Assembly (NCBI GenBank): GCA_002343715.1
Contig: DDSA01000197.1
Coordinates: forward strand, 1-6,289
Origin: Phycisphaerales bacterium UBA2402
GTDB taxonomy: Bacteria > Planctomycetota > Phycisphaerae > Phycisphaerales > UBA1924
Direction of reading: 5' to 3'
Length of the DNA: 6,289 bases
Shown here: positions 1 to 6,289 of the stretch, piece after piece
How positions within the stretch are numbered: position 1 is the first letter of the stretch
How the letters are laid out: each line of letters begins with the position of its first letter
The notes under the pieces: model-generated
Databases searched by the model: none
What the model was told of the DNA's origin: nothing
The model's input: only the letters and a program-made list of their open reading frames with translations
Position numbers and translations under genes: made by a program

Positions 1-1514
1 CGCCCGGCCCGACGCTGATCTGGCACCTTCCCCCCCGCAGCGCCGGGGCCACCCACGGCCGCGCCAAGATCGTGAGCGAAACCAAGGGCATGCCCGCCGC
101 GTGCGCTGCGCTGGGATCACGCCTGTATCTCATCTTTGACGACAAGCCCGCGGTGCCGCCGGCGCGGCCTCGCCAGGTGCTCACCATGAGCGCGGTGCCG
201 ACCGGCGAGCCGGGCCGCTGGACGATCCGCCCGAGCGGGCGCATGGAAACCGCGCCTTCGATCCGCGCGGACGGGCGCATCCTGTCCGCGACCGGGGCCG
301 CGGGCGCTGTGTGGGTACTCCTGCACGGCCTGCGCGATGACGGTGCCGACCCATCTCGATTGGCACTCCTGCGGCTGGGCGACGATGGGTGGAGCGAGGT
401 TCCTGCTCCCGAGGAGGCGCAGCGCCTCTCCGCATCGGCCACCGTCATCGAAGGCGCACGGGTTTCGATGCCCCTCTCGTGGACTCTCTTTGCCGCTCCC
501 CGCGGCGTGGGTTTGATGGTCATGGAGCCGGAAGGTCGTTCGCTCCCAGGCGGCGGAACCGCCGCCGTGGCGTGGCTAACCGATGAGTCGTCCCGTGACG
601 GTTCTTTTTCGTGGCGGTCAAACATGATTGAACCGCCCTTCGCGGGCGAACTGGGGGCCGTGCTGGTGTGCGGCACCGGCGGACGGCTGATCGCGGGCCG
701 ACCGGAGAAAGACAACGTCTTTTCAGTGCGGTCGCGCGACCTGAACACCGAAGACGGCACCTGGACCACGCTGACCGACCTTCGCGCGGTCACCGGAGAG
801 TGCTCGATGGCGCCGCTGGATGCCGACGGCCTCGCCGCGATTTTCCACTACGGCACCGACGAGGACCGATCCGCGCGGATGATCGCCGAAGTATCGGCCC
901 GGACCGGACGGATCATGTACCAGGGCCGCATCATCGGCATCGCGCCCGCCGCGCCGTCCGATGTTCGACTGCTCACGTTCTTGATGGGGCTGGTCATCGG
1001 CTCGGTGGTGCTGTTCATCACCCGGCCGCCCGGTGAACAGCAAGCCGTGCACTTGCCCGCGCGGATGTCGCTCGCGGGGCCGGTGCGCCGCGGGATCGCC
1101 GCGGTGATCGACGCGGCCATCGGCCTGTTCGCCGCCGCGGGCGTGTGGAGGGTTCCGTGGGCCGGCCTGCTCACACCCGAATGGTGGGGCGCGTCGGAAT
1201 CGTGGATCGTCTGCGGCACCGCGCTGAGTCTGCTCGTGTGCGGGTGCACCCTTTGCGAGGCCCTCATGGGTAAGACCGTGGGCAAAGTGCTCTGTGGGTG
1301 CGAGGTGATCGCCATCCGAAGCGGAGACATCGACGGCCCGGCACGGCCCCCATCGATGGGGGCGGCGCTGCTCCGCAATCTGCTGAAATGGTGTGTCCCC
1401 CTCATCGCGGTGGTTGGAACGCTGGACGCCTCGCGCCGACACCGTGCCGATGAGTGGGCGGGCTGCGCGGTTGTCGAGCCCATCATCGAGGACGATCCGA
1501 CCGAGCACATGTGA
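1..1514 (+). CDS. RDD-domain membrane protein with large N-terminal propeller-like region (5' end cut by window)
   Basis: The frame (codons from base 3) is open to the left edge, and the residues before the GTG at 72 look like coding sequence in the same style (a Trp-His-Leu-Pro stretch), so the true start probably lies upstream; 72 is only an internal candidate. Numbering from that GTG, residues 1 to about 295 are beta-rich, with recurring Trp/Gly-containing segments about 50-60 residues apart, resembling a beta-propeller; no named repeat family could be assigned. A hydrophobic helix follows at about 298-318. The C-terminus (about 335-470) fits the RDD family: Arg340 and Asp347 in the first helix, a GKTVGK motif at 400-405 before the second conserved segment, RNLLKW at 435-440, and Asp460 near the end. 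RDD proteins are small multi-helix membrane proteins, some linked to ion exchange or transport, but most have no known role. The fusion to a large soluble domain suggests binding or sensing at the membrane. Substrate is unknown. RDD call is firm; propeller call is tentative. Confidence 0.82.
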   Translation, partial: PGPTLIWHLPPRSAGATHGRAKIVSETKGMPAACAALGSRLYLIFDDKPAVPPARPRQVLTMSAVPTGEPGRWTIRPSGRMETAPSIRADGRILSATGAAGAVWVLLHGLRDDGADPSRLALLRLGDDGWSEVPAPEEAQRLSASATVIEGARVSMPLSWTLFAAPRGVGLMVMEPEGRSLPGGGTAAVAWLTDESSRDGSFSWRSNMIEPPFAGELGAVLVCGTGGRLIAGRPEKDNVFSVRSRDLNTEDGTWTTLTDLRAVTGECSMAPLDADGLAAIFHYGTDEDRSARMIAEVSARTGRIMYQGRIIGIAPAAPSDVRLLTFLMGLVIGSVVLFITRPPGEQQAVHLPARMSLAGPVRRGIAAVIDAAIGLFAAAGVWRVPWAGLLTPEWWGASESWIVCGTALSLLVCGCTLCEALMGKTVGKVLCGCEVIAIRSGDIDGPARPPSMGAALLRNLLKWCVPLIAVVGTLDASRRHRADEWAGCAVVEPIIEDDPTEHM

Positions 1515-1536
1515 CGCCCTGGAGGGCGCGAGCGCC
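1515..1536 (+). terminator. weak GC hairpin directly after the RDD gene
   Basis: Immediately after the TGA there is a 5-bp stem (1515-1519 with 1524-1528, loop TGGA), and an alternative overlapping stem pairs 1525-1528 with 1533-1536 around a CGAG loop. No T-run follows, so this is not a canonical intrinsic terminator. It could slow polymerase or protect the 3' end, or be chance in GC-rich DNA. Confidence 0.2.
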
Positions 1537-1681
1537 TGATCGTGGGATTGAAATGCGGACGCAGCGCCGAGACCGCGCCCCGCCGTGAAGCAAGTTGCGC
1601 GTCTTTCCCGATAACAGCGCGCCAGCAACGACCGCGGTTCGGAGCGCGTTCCCACTTTCCGGGGAGGCACCGCGGGGGTTG
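1537..1681. other. intergenic leader upstream of the TPR gene
   Basis: This stretch between the RDD stop and the TPR gene has no convincing ORF on either strand; open frames crossing it give low-complexity Arg/Pro/Ala-rich products typical of shadow frames. It is slightly less GC-biased than its surroundings and holds a TTGAAA at 1548-1553 (resembling a -35 element) and a GATAAC at 1610-1615 (resembling a -10 element). The two are not spaced as a promoter, so no promoter is called. As the only sizeable gap in the window, it is the most likely site of a promoter for the downstream genes. Confidence 0.4.
1661..1667 (+). promoter_or_regulatory. possible ribosome binding site for the TPR gene
   Basis: A GGGGAGG purine run lies 11 bases before the TTG at 1679 and 14 bases before the ATG at 1682. 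The spacing is somewhat long but it is the best Shine-Dalgarno match near these starts. A competing GGAG at 1744-1747 sits 6 bases before an in-frame GTG at 1754, so the start is not settled by this signal. Confidence 0.3.
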
Positions 1682-4132
1682 ATGTGGCCGGATTCTCTCT
1701 GCTTGTCGGACCAGACCCAGCAACCCGAACCCACCCCTCCGCCGGAGCAGCCCGTGACTCCCGGAGCGCGGCACGCGTGGCAGATCCCCGCCGCGGCGCT
1801 GGGCGTGGCGGCGCTGATCGGTGCGGCGGTCTATGGCGTGAGGAACGCGCCCAAGCCGGACCTCTCGGCGGGACTGCGCGTGGCCGCGGAGCAGCTGGAT
1901 GCGCATCGGTTCGGCGAGGCCCTGGGAACATTGAATCAGGATGTGCTTCCGGTGGTGCCTTCGCTCAGCCCCGATCAGCGGCGCGAGTTTCACCTGCTTC
2001 GCGCCAGGGCGCTCTTTCTCGGTCAGGCCGAGGCGGGGATCGACCGACCCGAGAATCACGAGGCGATACTGAGCGAGTACCGAGTCGCGCAGGAGATGAA
2101 CGCGGACCCGACGCCGCGAGATGTGGCGTTCATGGCGCATTGCCACCTCTCGCTGGGCGACCTGAGCGCCGCCTCGGCGGCCTGCGACCTTTTGCCCGAA
2201 GGATCAGCGGACGCGAAGCGCGAACTGCTGAAGCGAATGGCGCAGCGCGCGATGGAGAGTGAACGACCGACGACACCGACCGCGCTCGACCTGCTCACCC
2301 GGCTGTCGGCGATGCAGGGACTCTCCGAGCCCGACCGTCTGTGGGTTCTCCGGGGGCAATGCCGGGTGCTCGTGCGGCTGGGGTTCGCCAACGAAGCGAT
2401 CGAGAAAATACTGAAGACGCTGCCGCGGATGGAGAGCGCCGGAGGCCCCCCGCTCGGCGAGGTGCTTGTCACGCTCGCCGAGGCGTATCTCTCCGTGGGT
2501 GATCCCCGGCGCGCGGGCACGCAGTTGGAACGCGCTCTGGGGCTCCTGCCCGAAGGACACGAACTGATCCCCCGAGCGCTGCGCCTGTCGGGTGTGGTCT
2601 CGGCGCGCATCGGCGGGATCGAGATGGAACTCGCACGCGAACGACTGACCGCCGTCGTGGAAGGATTCCCGCACAGCCCCGAACGGCCCGAAGCGCTGCT
2701 GACACTCGCCGAGGTGGAGAGCCTCGCGGCGGAATCGGGCGAGTCTTCCTTCGATGCCGCGCTGGCGCGGTATACGGAACTCGTGGAACGCGTGTCCCCC
2801 GCGGGCGATCTCAAGTCCCGGACGCTGACCAGTCTGCTCGCGCGGTACGCGAGCCGGTTTGACAACCTTGACCTGGGCGTGGCGCTCCGATTCGCCGAAC
2901 TGGGTCAGCGTTTGTGCGGCCCCTCGGCGGCAACACCCGAAGTGCTGGCCGCGCTCGCCAACACGCACCTGGCCCTCGCCCAGGATCTGCTGACTCGCGC
3001 CGGCGGCAAGAGCGCCCTGACGCTCGCCGAGGCCGACCCGGCCACGCAGCGGGAGGCCCGCGAACACCTGGTCCGCGCCGGCGAGGCCTTCCGTGCCCAC
3101 GCGGGCCGCATCGTGCTGCACGATGTGCGTTCCTACGGGGAAAGCCTCTGGGCCGCCGCCGACGCCTTCGACCGCGCCGGCGATCTCGACGCCTCGATCG
3201 CGGCGTTCCGCCAGTTCCAGACCGATTTTCCCGGTGATGCCCGCGAGCCGGAAGCCGCCTTCAGGCTCGCGGGCGCGTACAGGGCGAGGGGCGATCTCCA
3301 ACTCGCGGCGGCGATCTACCGGACCCTCATCGCCGGAAGATCGACCGGCGGCACCGGCGGGCCGTTCGCTGATTCGAGTTACGTTCCGCTCGCCGGCACC
3401 CTTTTATCCGACAACCAGACCGACAACGACACGGAGGCCGAGGGGCTGTTGCTCGCCGTGGCCCGCGGCGAGGTGGGCGGGGTGAGCACACCGATGTTCA
3501 GCGAGGCCGTGCTCGCGCTCGCCGAGCATTACCACGAATCGGGGCAATACGCCCGTGCGATCGAACGATTCGAGGAGCATCTTGCGAGGCAGGGTGAACG
3601 TGCGGGTGTGGGCGAACGCTTCCGCCTCGCCGAGTGCTACCGACGCAGCGCCGAGGAGATCGACACCGCGCTTCGATCCGCCATGCCCGACGCCCAGCGC
3701 GTGTCGCTGCAGACAACCCGCCGTGAGCGGCTGGACCGTGCGCTGGACCTCTATGAGGAGACGATCGCAACGCTCTCGGCGCGCGCACACCGCTCGGCCT
3801 CCGACGACCTGCGGCTGCGAAATGCCCGGTTCTACGTCGGCGACTGCGCCTACGGGCTGGGCGATTTCGACACCGCCATCCGCGCGTACGACGCCGCCCG
3901 CGATGCGTACCCGAAAGATCCGGCGTCGCTGGTCGCCATGGTGCAGATCGTGTCGGCCCTGCTCGCCCAGGGCAAGGACGCCGAGGCCGCCACAGCGAAT
4001 ACCCGGGCCAGGCGTTTTTACGAGTCCCTCCCCGAATCCGTATGGAACGACCCCACGCTCCCCATGAGCCGCGCCCAATGGGAGTCGTGGCTCGATGCAC
4101 AAACACGTCTCACTTCCGGGCCGACGGAATGA
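1682..4132 (+). CDS. large membrane-anchored tetratricopeptide repeat (TPR) protein
   Basis: From the ATG at 1682 this is 816 residues. A Gln/Pro-rich N-terminal segment of about 30 residues precedes one hydrophobic helix (about 35-54), then a long alpha-helical region to the end. With no signal peptide before the helix, it is likely a signal-anchor protein with its repeats outside the cytoplasm. TPR-type helix pairs are clearest at about 489-520, 526-555 (LAGAYRARGDLQLAAAIYRTL), 605-640 (ALAEHYHESGQYARAIERFEE) and 714-785 (VGDCAYGLGDFDTAIRAYDA); weaker, degenerate repeats fill about 75-480. The style recalls the TPR arrays of BamD and CpoB/YbgF, but there is no lipobox and it is much longer than either. 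TPRs are protein-binding scaffolds; the partner is unknown. Alternative in-frame starts are TTG 1595, TTG 1679, TTG 1703 (giving a natural MSDQTQQPEP start) and GTG 1754. The gene lies 45 bp before the FlgN-like gene, so it may be co-transcribed with the flagellar cassette and could act in envelope or flagellar assembly, which is inference only. Confidence 0.85.
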   Translation: MWPDSLCLSDQTQQPEPTPPPEQPVTPGARHAWQIPAAALGVAALIGAAVYGVRNAPKPDLSAGLRVAAEQLDAHRFGEALGTLNQDVLPVVPSLSPDQRREFHLLRARALFLGQAEAGIDRPENHEAILSEYRVAQEMNADPTPRDVAFMAHCHLSLGDLSAASAACDLLPEGSADAKRELLKRMAQRAMESERPTTPTALDLLTRLSAMQGLSEPDRLWVLRGQCRVLVRLGFANEAIEKILKTLPRMESAGGPPLGEVLVTLAEAYLSVGDPRRAGTQLERALGLLPEGHELIPRALRLSGVVSARIGGIEMELARERLTAVVEGFPHSPERPEALLTLAEVESLAAESGESSFDAALARYTELVERVSPAGDLKSRTLTSLLARYASRFDNLDLGVALRFAELGQRLCGPSAATPEVLAALANTHLALAQDLLTRAGGKSALTLAEADPATQREAREHLVRAGEAFRAHAGRIVLHDVRSYGESLWAAADAFDRAGDLDASIAAFRQFQTDFPGDAREPEAAFRLAGAYRARGDLQLAAAIYRTLIAGRSTGGTGGPFADSSYVPLAGTLLSDNQTDNDTEAEGLLLAVARGEVGGVSTPMFSEAVLALAEHYHESGQYARAIERFEEHLARQGERAGVGERFRLAECYRRSAEEIDTALRSAMPDAQRVSLQTTRRERLDRALDLYEETIATLSARAHRSASDDLRLRNARFYVGDCAYGLGDFDTAIRAYDAARDAYPKDPASLVAMVQIVSALLAQGKDAEAATANTRARRFYESLPESVWNDPTLPMSRAQWESWLDAQTRLTSGPTE

Positions 4133-4163
4133 CGTGCCCCGCCGGCAGGACCGCCGAATGACG

Positions 4164-4168
4164 AAGGA
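4164..4168 (+). promoter_or_regulatory. ribosome binding site of the FlgN-like gene
   Basis: AAGGA lies 9 bases before the ATG at 4178, in the 45-bp gap after the TPR stop. It supports 4178 as the start of the FlgN-like gene. Confidence 0.6.
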
Positions 4169-4177
4169 ATCGTCCCC

Positions 4178-4648
4178 ATGACCCTCCACCCCGTCCCGAC
4201 CACCGATCCCCCCGCACGCATCGGAGATGCCCACATCGCCGATGCGGTGGCCCATCACCGGACCTTGCTCCAACGCCTGGAGGAACTCAGCGATCGGCAA
4301 CGCGAACTGGCGGGCGCGGGCGACGGCGAGGCCGTGCTCACGCTTCTCTCGGTGAGGATGGGTCTGATCGCCGACATCGCCGCCCAGGCGGACCGGCTCC
4401 GCGACATCGCCGATGCCGCCCACGCCCTTCAGGATGCCGAGCGCCAATCGCTCATGGAAGAACTCTCTCAACTCGACGAACTCACGCGGTCGGCGTTGGC
4501 CCGGGATGCACAGGACCGCCGCACGCTCGAAGAGGCCCGCGACCGACTGGCGACCGAACTCCGCGGCGTCTGTGCCGCGGAACGTGCCCAGGCCGCGTAC
4601 ACGTCGCGAGGCCCGGCCGCCCCTCGGGTTCAGGATGCTCGAGGATGA
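4178..4648 (+). CDS. FlgN-like flagellar export chaperone
   Basis: A 156-residue protein, almost wholly predicted helical, with two long amphipathic helices rich in Leu, Ala, Glu and Arg (about 18-85 and 90-140) and no membrane segment or signal peptide. The length, the pattern of an early Leu-Leu-Glu-Glu-Leu helix, a short break with an acidic Gly-Asp-Gly-Glu turn near residues 48-51, a following Leu-Leu-x-x-Arg segment, and a C-terminal Ala-Ala-Tyr-x-x-x-Gly (Tyr141) fit the FlgN family. FlgN binds the hook-filament junction proteins FlgK and FlgL in the cytoplasm and delivers them to the flagellar type III export gate. Such proteins diverge fast, so the call rests on overall pattern plus the flagellar-type two-component genes that follow. 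Its TGA overlaps the kinase ATG (ATGA at 4645-4648), implying coupled translation. It could instead be an unrelated coiled-coil protein acting as a kinase partner. Confidence 0.62.
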   Translation: MTLHPVPTTDPPARIGDAHIADAVAHHRTLLQRLEELSDRQRELAGAGDGEAVLTLLSVRMGLIADIAAQADRLRDIADAAHALQDAERQSLMEELSQLDELTRSALARDAQDRRTLEEARDRLATELRGVCAAERAQAAYTSRGPAAPRVQDARG

Positions 4649-5613
4649 ATACCCACGACGAGAACCCCATCGCGCGCGTCGGGCCTGATGAACTCACGGG
4701 ATTGCTCGCGGCGGTCCAGGAAGCCACGGGCAAACTGGAGTCGAGCCACACGCAACTCCTGGCGCGGGTCGATGCGCTGACCCGCGACCTGACCGAGGCC
4801 AACTCGCAACTGGAACGGGCCGGGAGGCTGGCGGCCCTTGGAGAGATGGCGGCGGGCATCGCCCACGAGATCCGCAACCCCCTCGGCTGTGTGCGGCTCT
4901 ACGCCTCGCTGCTGACACAGGACCTCAAGGACCGTCCCGAGGCCGCGAGGCTCGCCGAGAAAATCACCGACGCGACCCGCGCGATGGAAGGGATCGTGGC
5001 CGACGTGCTGACGTTCGCGCGGGAGTTCCGGCTCCGACCGGAACCGGTTGATCCCGCGGACCTGCTCGCGAGTTCGCTGGCGCAGGCGAGCCACGACGGC
5101 GTGCCCGGTTGGCGCACCGTGCGGATCACCGGCCCCCGCGGCGATGGCGAACCGGTGGAGTGCGATCGGGCGCTGGTGGTCCAGTCGCTGACCAACATCA
5201 TCCGCAACGCGTTCGAGGCCATGGGCGAAACCGCCGCCCCGCCGGGGGGGCACGAACTGACGCTGGAGTCCCGCACCGCCACCGTGGCGACGGGCACGGG
5301 GCGTTCCGGATCGGGCGTGCGCTGCACCGTGTTCCGCATCACCGACACCGGCCCGGGAGTCAGTGACGATGTGGCGGCCCGGATGTTCAACCCGTTCTTC
5401 ACCACGCGCCACACGGGCACGGGCCTGGGCCTGGCGATCGTTCACCGCATCGCCGATGCGCACGGCGGGCGGATCACCATTTCCAACGCGAAGGCACGCC
5501 GCGGGGCCTGCGCCGAACTGATCCTGCCGCTGCGTGCCGCCGACGGCGCACAGCATCCGATCTCACCCCCCCGGCGCGATCGCGCCGCCAACCCGACGGA
5601 GCAAGCCGCATGA
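4645..5613 (+). CDS. soluble sensor histidine kinase, NtrB/FlrB/FlgS-like
   Basis: A complete 322-residue kinase. Residues 20-60 form a probable coiled coil that leads into the dimerisation/phosphoacceptor domain, with the H-box [16 protein letters not shown] (phospho-acceptor His74; HE-x-x-NPL type as in NtrB-related kinases). The ATPase domain shows the N-box around Asn184-Asn188 ([11 protein letters not shown]), G1 box DTGPGV (234-239), F-box MFNPFFTTR (247-255) and G2 box GTGLGL (258-263), so all catalytic motifs are intact. There is no transmembrane helix and no recognisable PAS or GAF domain, so it should be cytoplasmic with a minimal input region of about 60 residues. AGGA at 4632-4635, 9 bases upstream, supports the start. 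It overlaps the FlgN-like gene by ATGA at one end and the response regulator by ATGA at the other, and should phosphorylate that regulator. In known bacteria such pairs (FlrB/FlrC, FlgS/FlgR) switch on sigma-54-dependent flagellar genes; a nitrogen or other NtrBC-like role is possible. Assigning it to flagella depends on the FlgN-like neighbour. Confidence 0.92.
   Translation: MNTHDENPIARVGPDELTGLLAAVQEATGKLESSHTQLLARVDALTRDLTEANSQLERAGRLAALGEMAAGIAHEIRNPLGCVRLYASLLTQDLKDRPEAARLAEKITDATRAMEGIVADVLTFAREFRLRPEPVDPADLLASSLAQASHDGVPGWRTVRITGPRGDGEPVECDRALVVQSLTNIIRNAFEAMGETAAPPGGHELTLESRTATVATGTGRSGSGVRCTVFRITDTGPGVSDDVAARMFNPFFTTRHTGTGLGLAIVHRIADAHGGRITISNAKARRGACAELILPLRAADGAQHPISPPRRDRAANPTEQAA
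5572..5587. repeat. 16-bp perfect palindrome at the end of the kinase gene
   Basis: CGGCGCGATCGCGCCG reads identically on both strands and contains GCGATCGC at its centre. In RNA it can form a 6-bp GC stem with a GATC loop, ending 22 bases before the regulator ATG and 10 bases before its GGAG. It lies in the low-conservation C-terminal tail of the kinase (Pro-Arg-Arg-Asp-Arg-Ala region). It may affect coupled translation or be a protein or methylase site; chance is plausible in GC-rich DNA. Confidence 0.5.
5598..5601 (+). promoter_or_regulatory. ribosome binding site of the response regulator
   Basis: GGAG lies 8 bases before the ATG at 5610, inside the last codons of the kinase gene. It supports the overlapping start and allows some independent initiation besides re-initiation at the ATGA overlap. 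Confidence 0.55.
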
Positions 5614-6289
5614 GAAGCGTACTGGTGGTTGACGACAAGGACATGCTGCGCGAGAGCGTCGCCATGACCCTCGAGCGGGCGGGCTTCACCGTCCGCGCCG
5701 CACCCGACGGCACCGCCGCGCTCGAATCCGTGTCGAAAGAGCGACCGGACGCCGTCGTGACCGACATGCGCATGCCCGGCATGACGGGCATGGAACTGCT
5801 CGAACGCCTGCGTGCTCTGGACGATGAACTGCCTGTCATCGTCATGACCGCCTTCGGCACCATCGAGACCGCGGTCAAGGCGGTGCGGCTGGGCGCGTTC
5901 GACTACCTCACCAAACCCTTCGAGGGGGATGAACTGGTCATCTGCGTCAAGCGCGCCCTGGAGCACCGTGCCCTGGTCCGTGAGAACGCCCTTCTCCGCG
6001 CGACCGGTCCCGCTTCGGCCGCGGGCCCGTCGGCCTCGGCCTCGCGCCTGGGCTCCGCGCGTCTCATCGGTGACTCCGACGTGATGAAACGCCTGCGCGA
6101 GCATGTCGAGACGCTCGCCGACTCGGGCGGCACGATCCTGATTACCGGCGAATCCGGTTCAGGAAAGGAAGTCGTGGCCCGGGCCGTGCACGAGTGCAGC
6201 CCCCGGCGCGACGGCCCGCTGCTGGCCATGAACTGCGCCGCGCTCTCCGAATCCCTGCTGGAAAGCGAACTCTTCGGCCACGAACGCGG
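5610..6289 (+). CDS. sigma-54-dependent response regulator, NtrC/FlrC/FlgR-like (3' end cut by window)
   Basis: Only the first 226 codons are present. Residues 1-120 are a receiver domain with the acidic pair Asp8-Asp9, phospho-acceptor Asp52 (VVTDMRMPG), the switch Thr80 (VIVMTAFGT) and Lys102 (YLTKPFEG), all intact. A helical segment (about 107-130) and an Ala/Ser/Gly-rich linker (131-149) lead to a sigma-54-interaction AAA+ domain: [15 protein letters not shown], Walker A GESGSGKE (180-187, with Ser in place of the more usual Thr), then MNCAAL and [10 protein letters not shown] (216-225). The window ends directly before the expected GAFTGA sigma-54 contact loop, so that motif, Walker B and any Fis-type DNA-binding domain cannot be judged. 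The protein should hydrolyse ATP to remodel RNA polymerase holding sigma-54 after phosphorylation by the kinase encoded just upstream, whose stop overlaps this ATG (ATGA, 5610-5613). With a FlgN-like gene in the same cassette, flagellar gene control is the best guess, with other NtrC-type roles possible. Confidence 0.93.
   Translation, partial: MRSVLVVDDKDMLRESVAMTLERAGFTVRAAPDGTAALESVSKERPDAVVTDMRMPGMTGMELLERLRALDDELPVIVMTAFGTIETAVKAVRLGAFDYLTKPFEGDELVICVKRALEHRALVRENALLRATGPASAAGPSASASRLGSARLIGDSDVMKRLREHVETLADSGGTILITGESGSGKEVVARAVHECSPRRDGPLLAMNCAALSESLLESELFGHER

Noticed and set aside
21..40. TGGCAC followed by GCAG as a sigma-54 promoter for a gene starting at 72
   Set aside because: The GG-to-GC spacing is 13 bases rather than 10, and the region appears to be coding sequence of the left-truncated gene.
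361..375. Sigma-54-like promoter: TGGCAC followed after 5 bases by CGGC
   Set aside because: The GG and GC spacing fits, but the TT of the -12 box is replaced by CG and the site lies within the coding region of the RDD gene with no gene start after it.
1548..1615. TTGAAA and GATAAC as a sigma-70 promoter
   Set aside because: They are 56 bases apart, and neither has a partner element at 16-18 bases.
1483..1734. Minus-strand 83-codon open frame across the gap after the RDD gene
   Set aside because: Arg/Ser/Gly-rich product with no domain, no ribosome binding site evident, and overlap with the end of the RDD gene; typical shadow frame in GC-rich DNA.
723..2146. Long minus-strand open frames of about 400 codons opposite the RDD and TPR genes
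   Set aside because: Products are rich in Arg, His, Pro and Gly with no recognisable domain, and they lie antisense to well-supported genes; high GC lowers stop codon frequency.
3345..3362. Tandem ACCGGCGGC/ACCGGCGGG repeat
   Set aside because: Only two copies, encoding a short Thr-Gly-Gly linker between TPR units; no sign of a wider repeat array.
2473..4960. Repeated CTCGCCGAG, six copies (near 2473, 2705, 3022, 3519, 3628, 4951)
   Set aside because: Every copy encodes Leu-Ala-Glu in helical protein in the same frame, explained by codon bias and repeat composition rather than a DNA element.

Overview
This high-GC window (roughly two-thirds G+C by eye, all four visible stop codons TGA) holds five genes, all on the + strand. 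Both end genes are cut by the window edges. Gene content, protein style and the flagellar two-component context fit a Planctomycetes-type bacterium, possibly Phycisphaerae. That placement is inference from impression and no marker gene in the window confirms it.

Layout: (1) positions 1-1514, the 3' part of a gene for a membrane protein with a large, probably beta-propeller-like soluble region, one membrane helix and a C-terminal RDD domain. (2) 1515-about 1681, a non-coding gap with a weak GC hairpin and a poorly defined start region for the next gene. (3) about 1682-4132, a large single-pass membrane-anchored tetratricopeptide repeat (TPR) protein. (4) 4178-4648, a small all-helical protein resembling the flagellar export chaperone FlgN. 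(5) 4645-5613, a soluble NtrB/FlrB/FlgS-like sensor histidine kinase. (6) 5610 to the right edge, an NtrC/FlrC/FlgR-like sigma-54 response regulator, cut inside its AAA+ domain just where the GAFTGA loop should begin.

The last three genes form a tight cassette. The FlgN-like and kinase genes overlap by ATGA, and so do the kinase and regulator genes, so translational coupling is likely. The cassette reads as a flagellar regulatory unit. The kinase has no membrane segment and no recognisable sensor domain. It would pass phosphate from His74 to Asp52 of the regulator, which would activate sigma-54 promoters, in known systems usually those of hook and rod or middle-stage flagellar genes. Its coupling to a FlgN-like chaperone suggests, without proving, that export status feeds into the kinase. 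The TPR gene lies 45 bp upstream of this cassette and may be co-transcribed. The RDD gene is separated by about 170 bp and is probably unrelated in function.

I saw no RNA genes, CRISPR arrays, insertion sequences, integrase genes or clear phage elements. This looks like ordinary chromosomal sequence. The main interest is the chaperone-kinase-regulator arrangement and the unassigned large TPR and RDD-fusion proteins.
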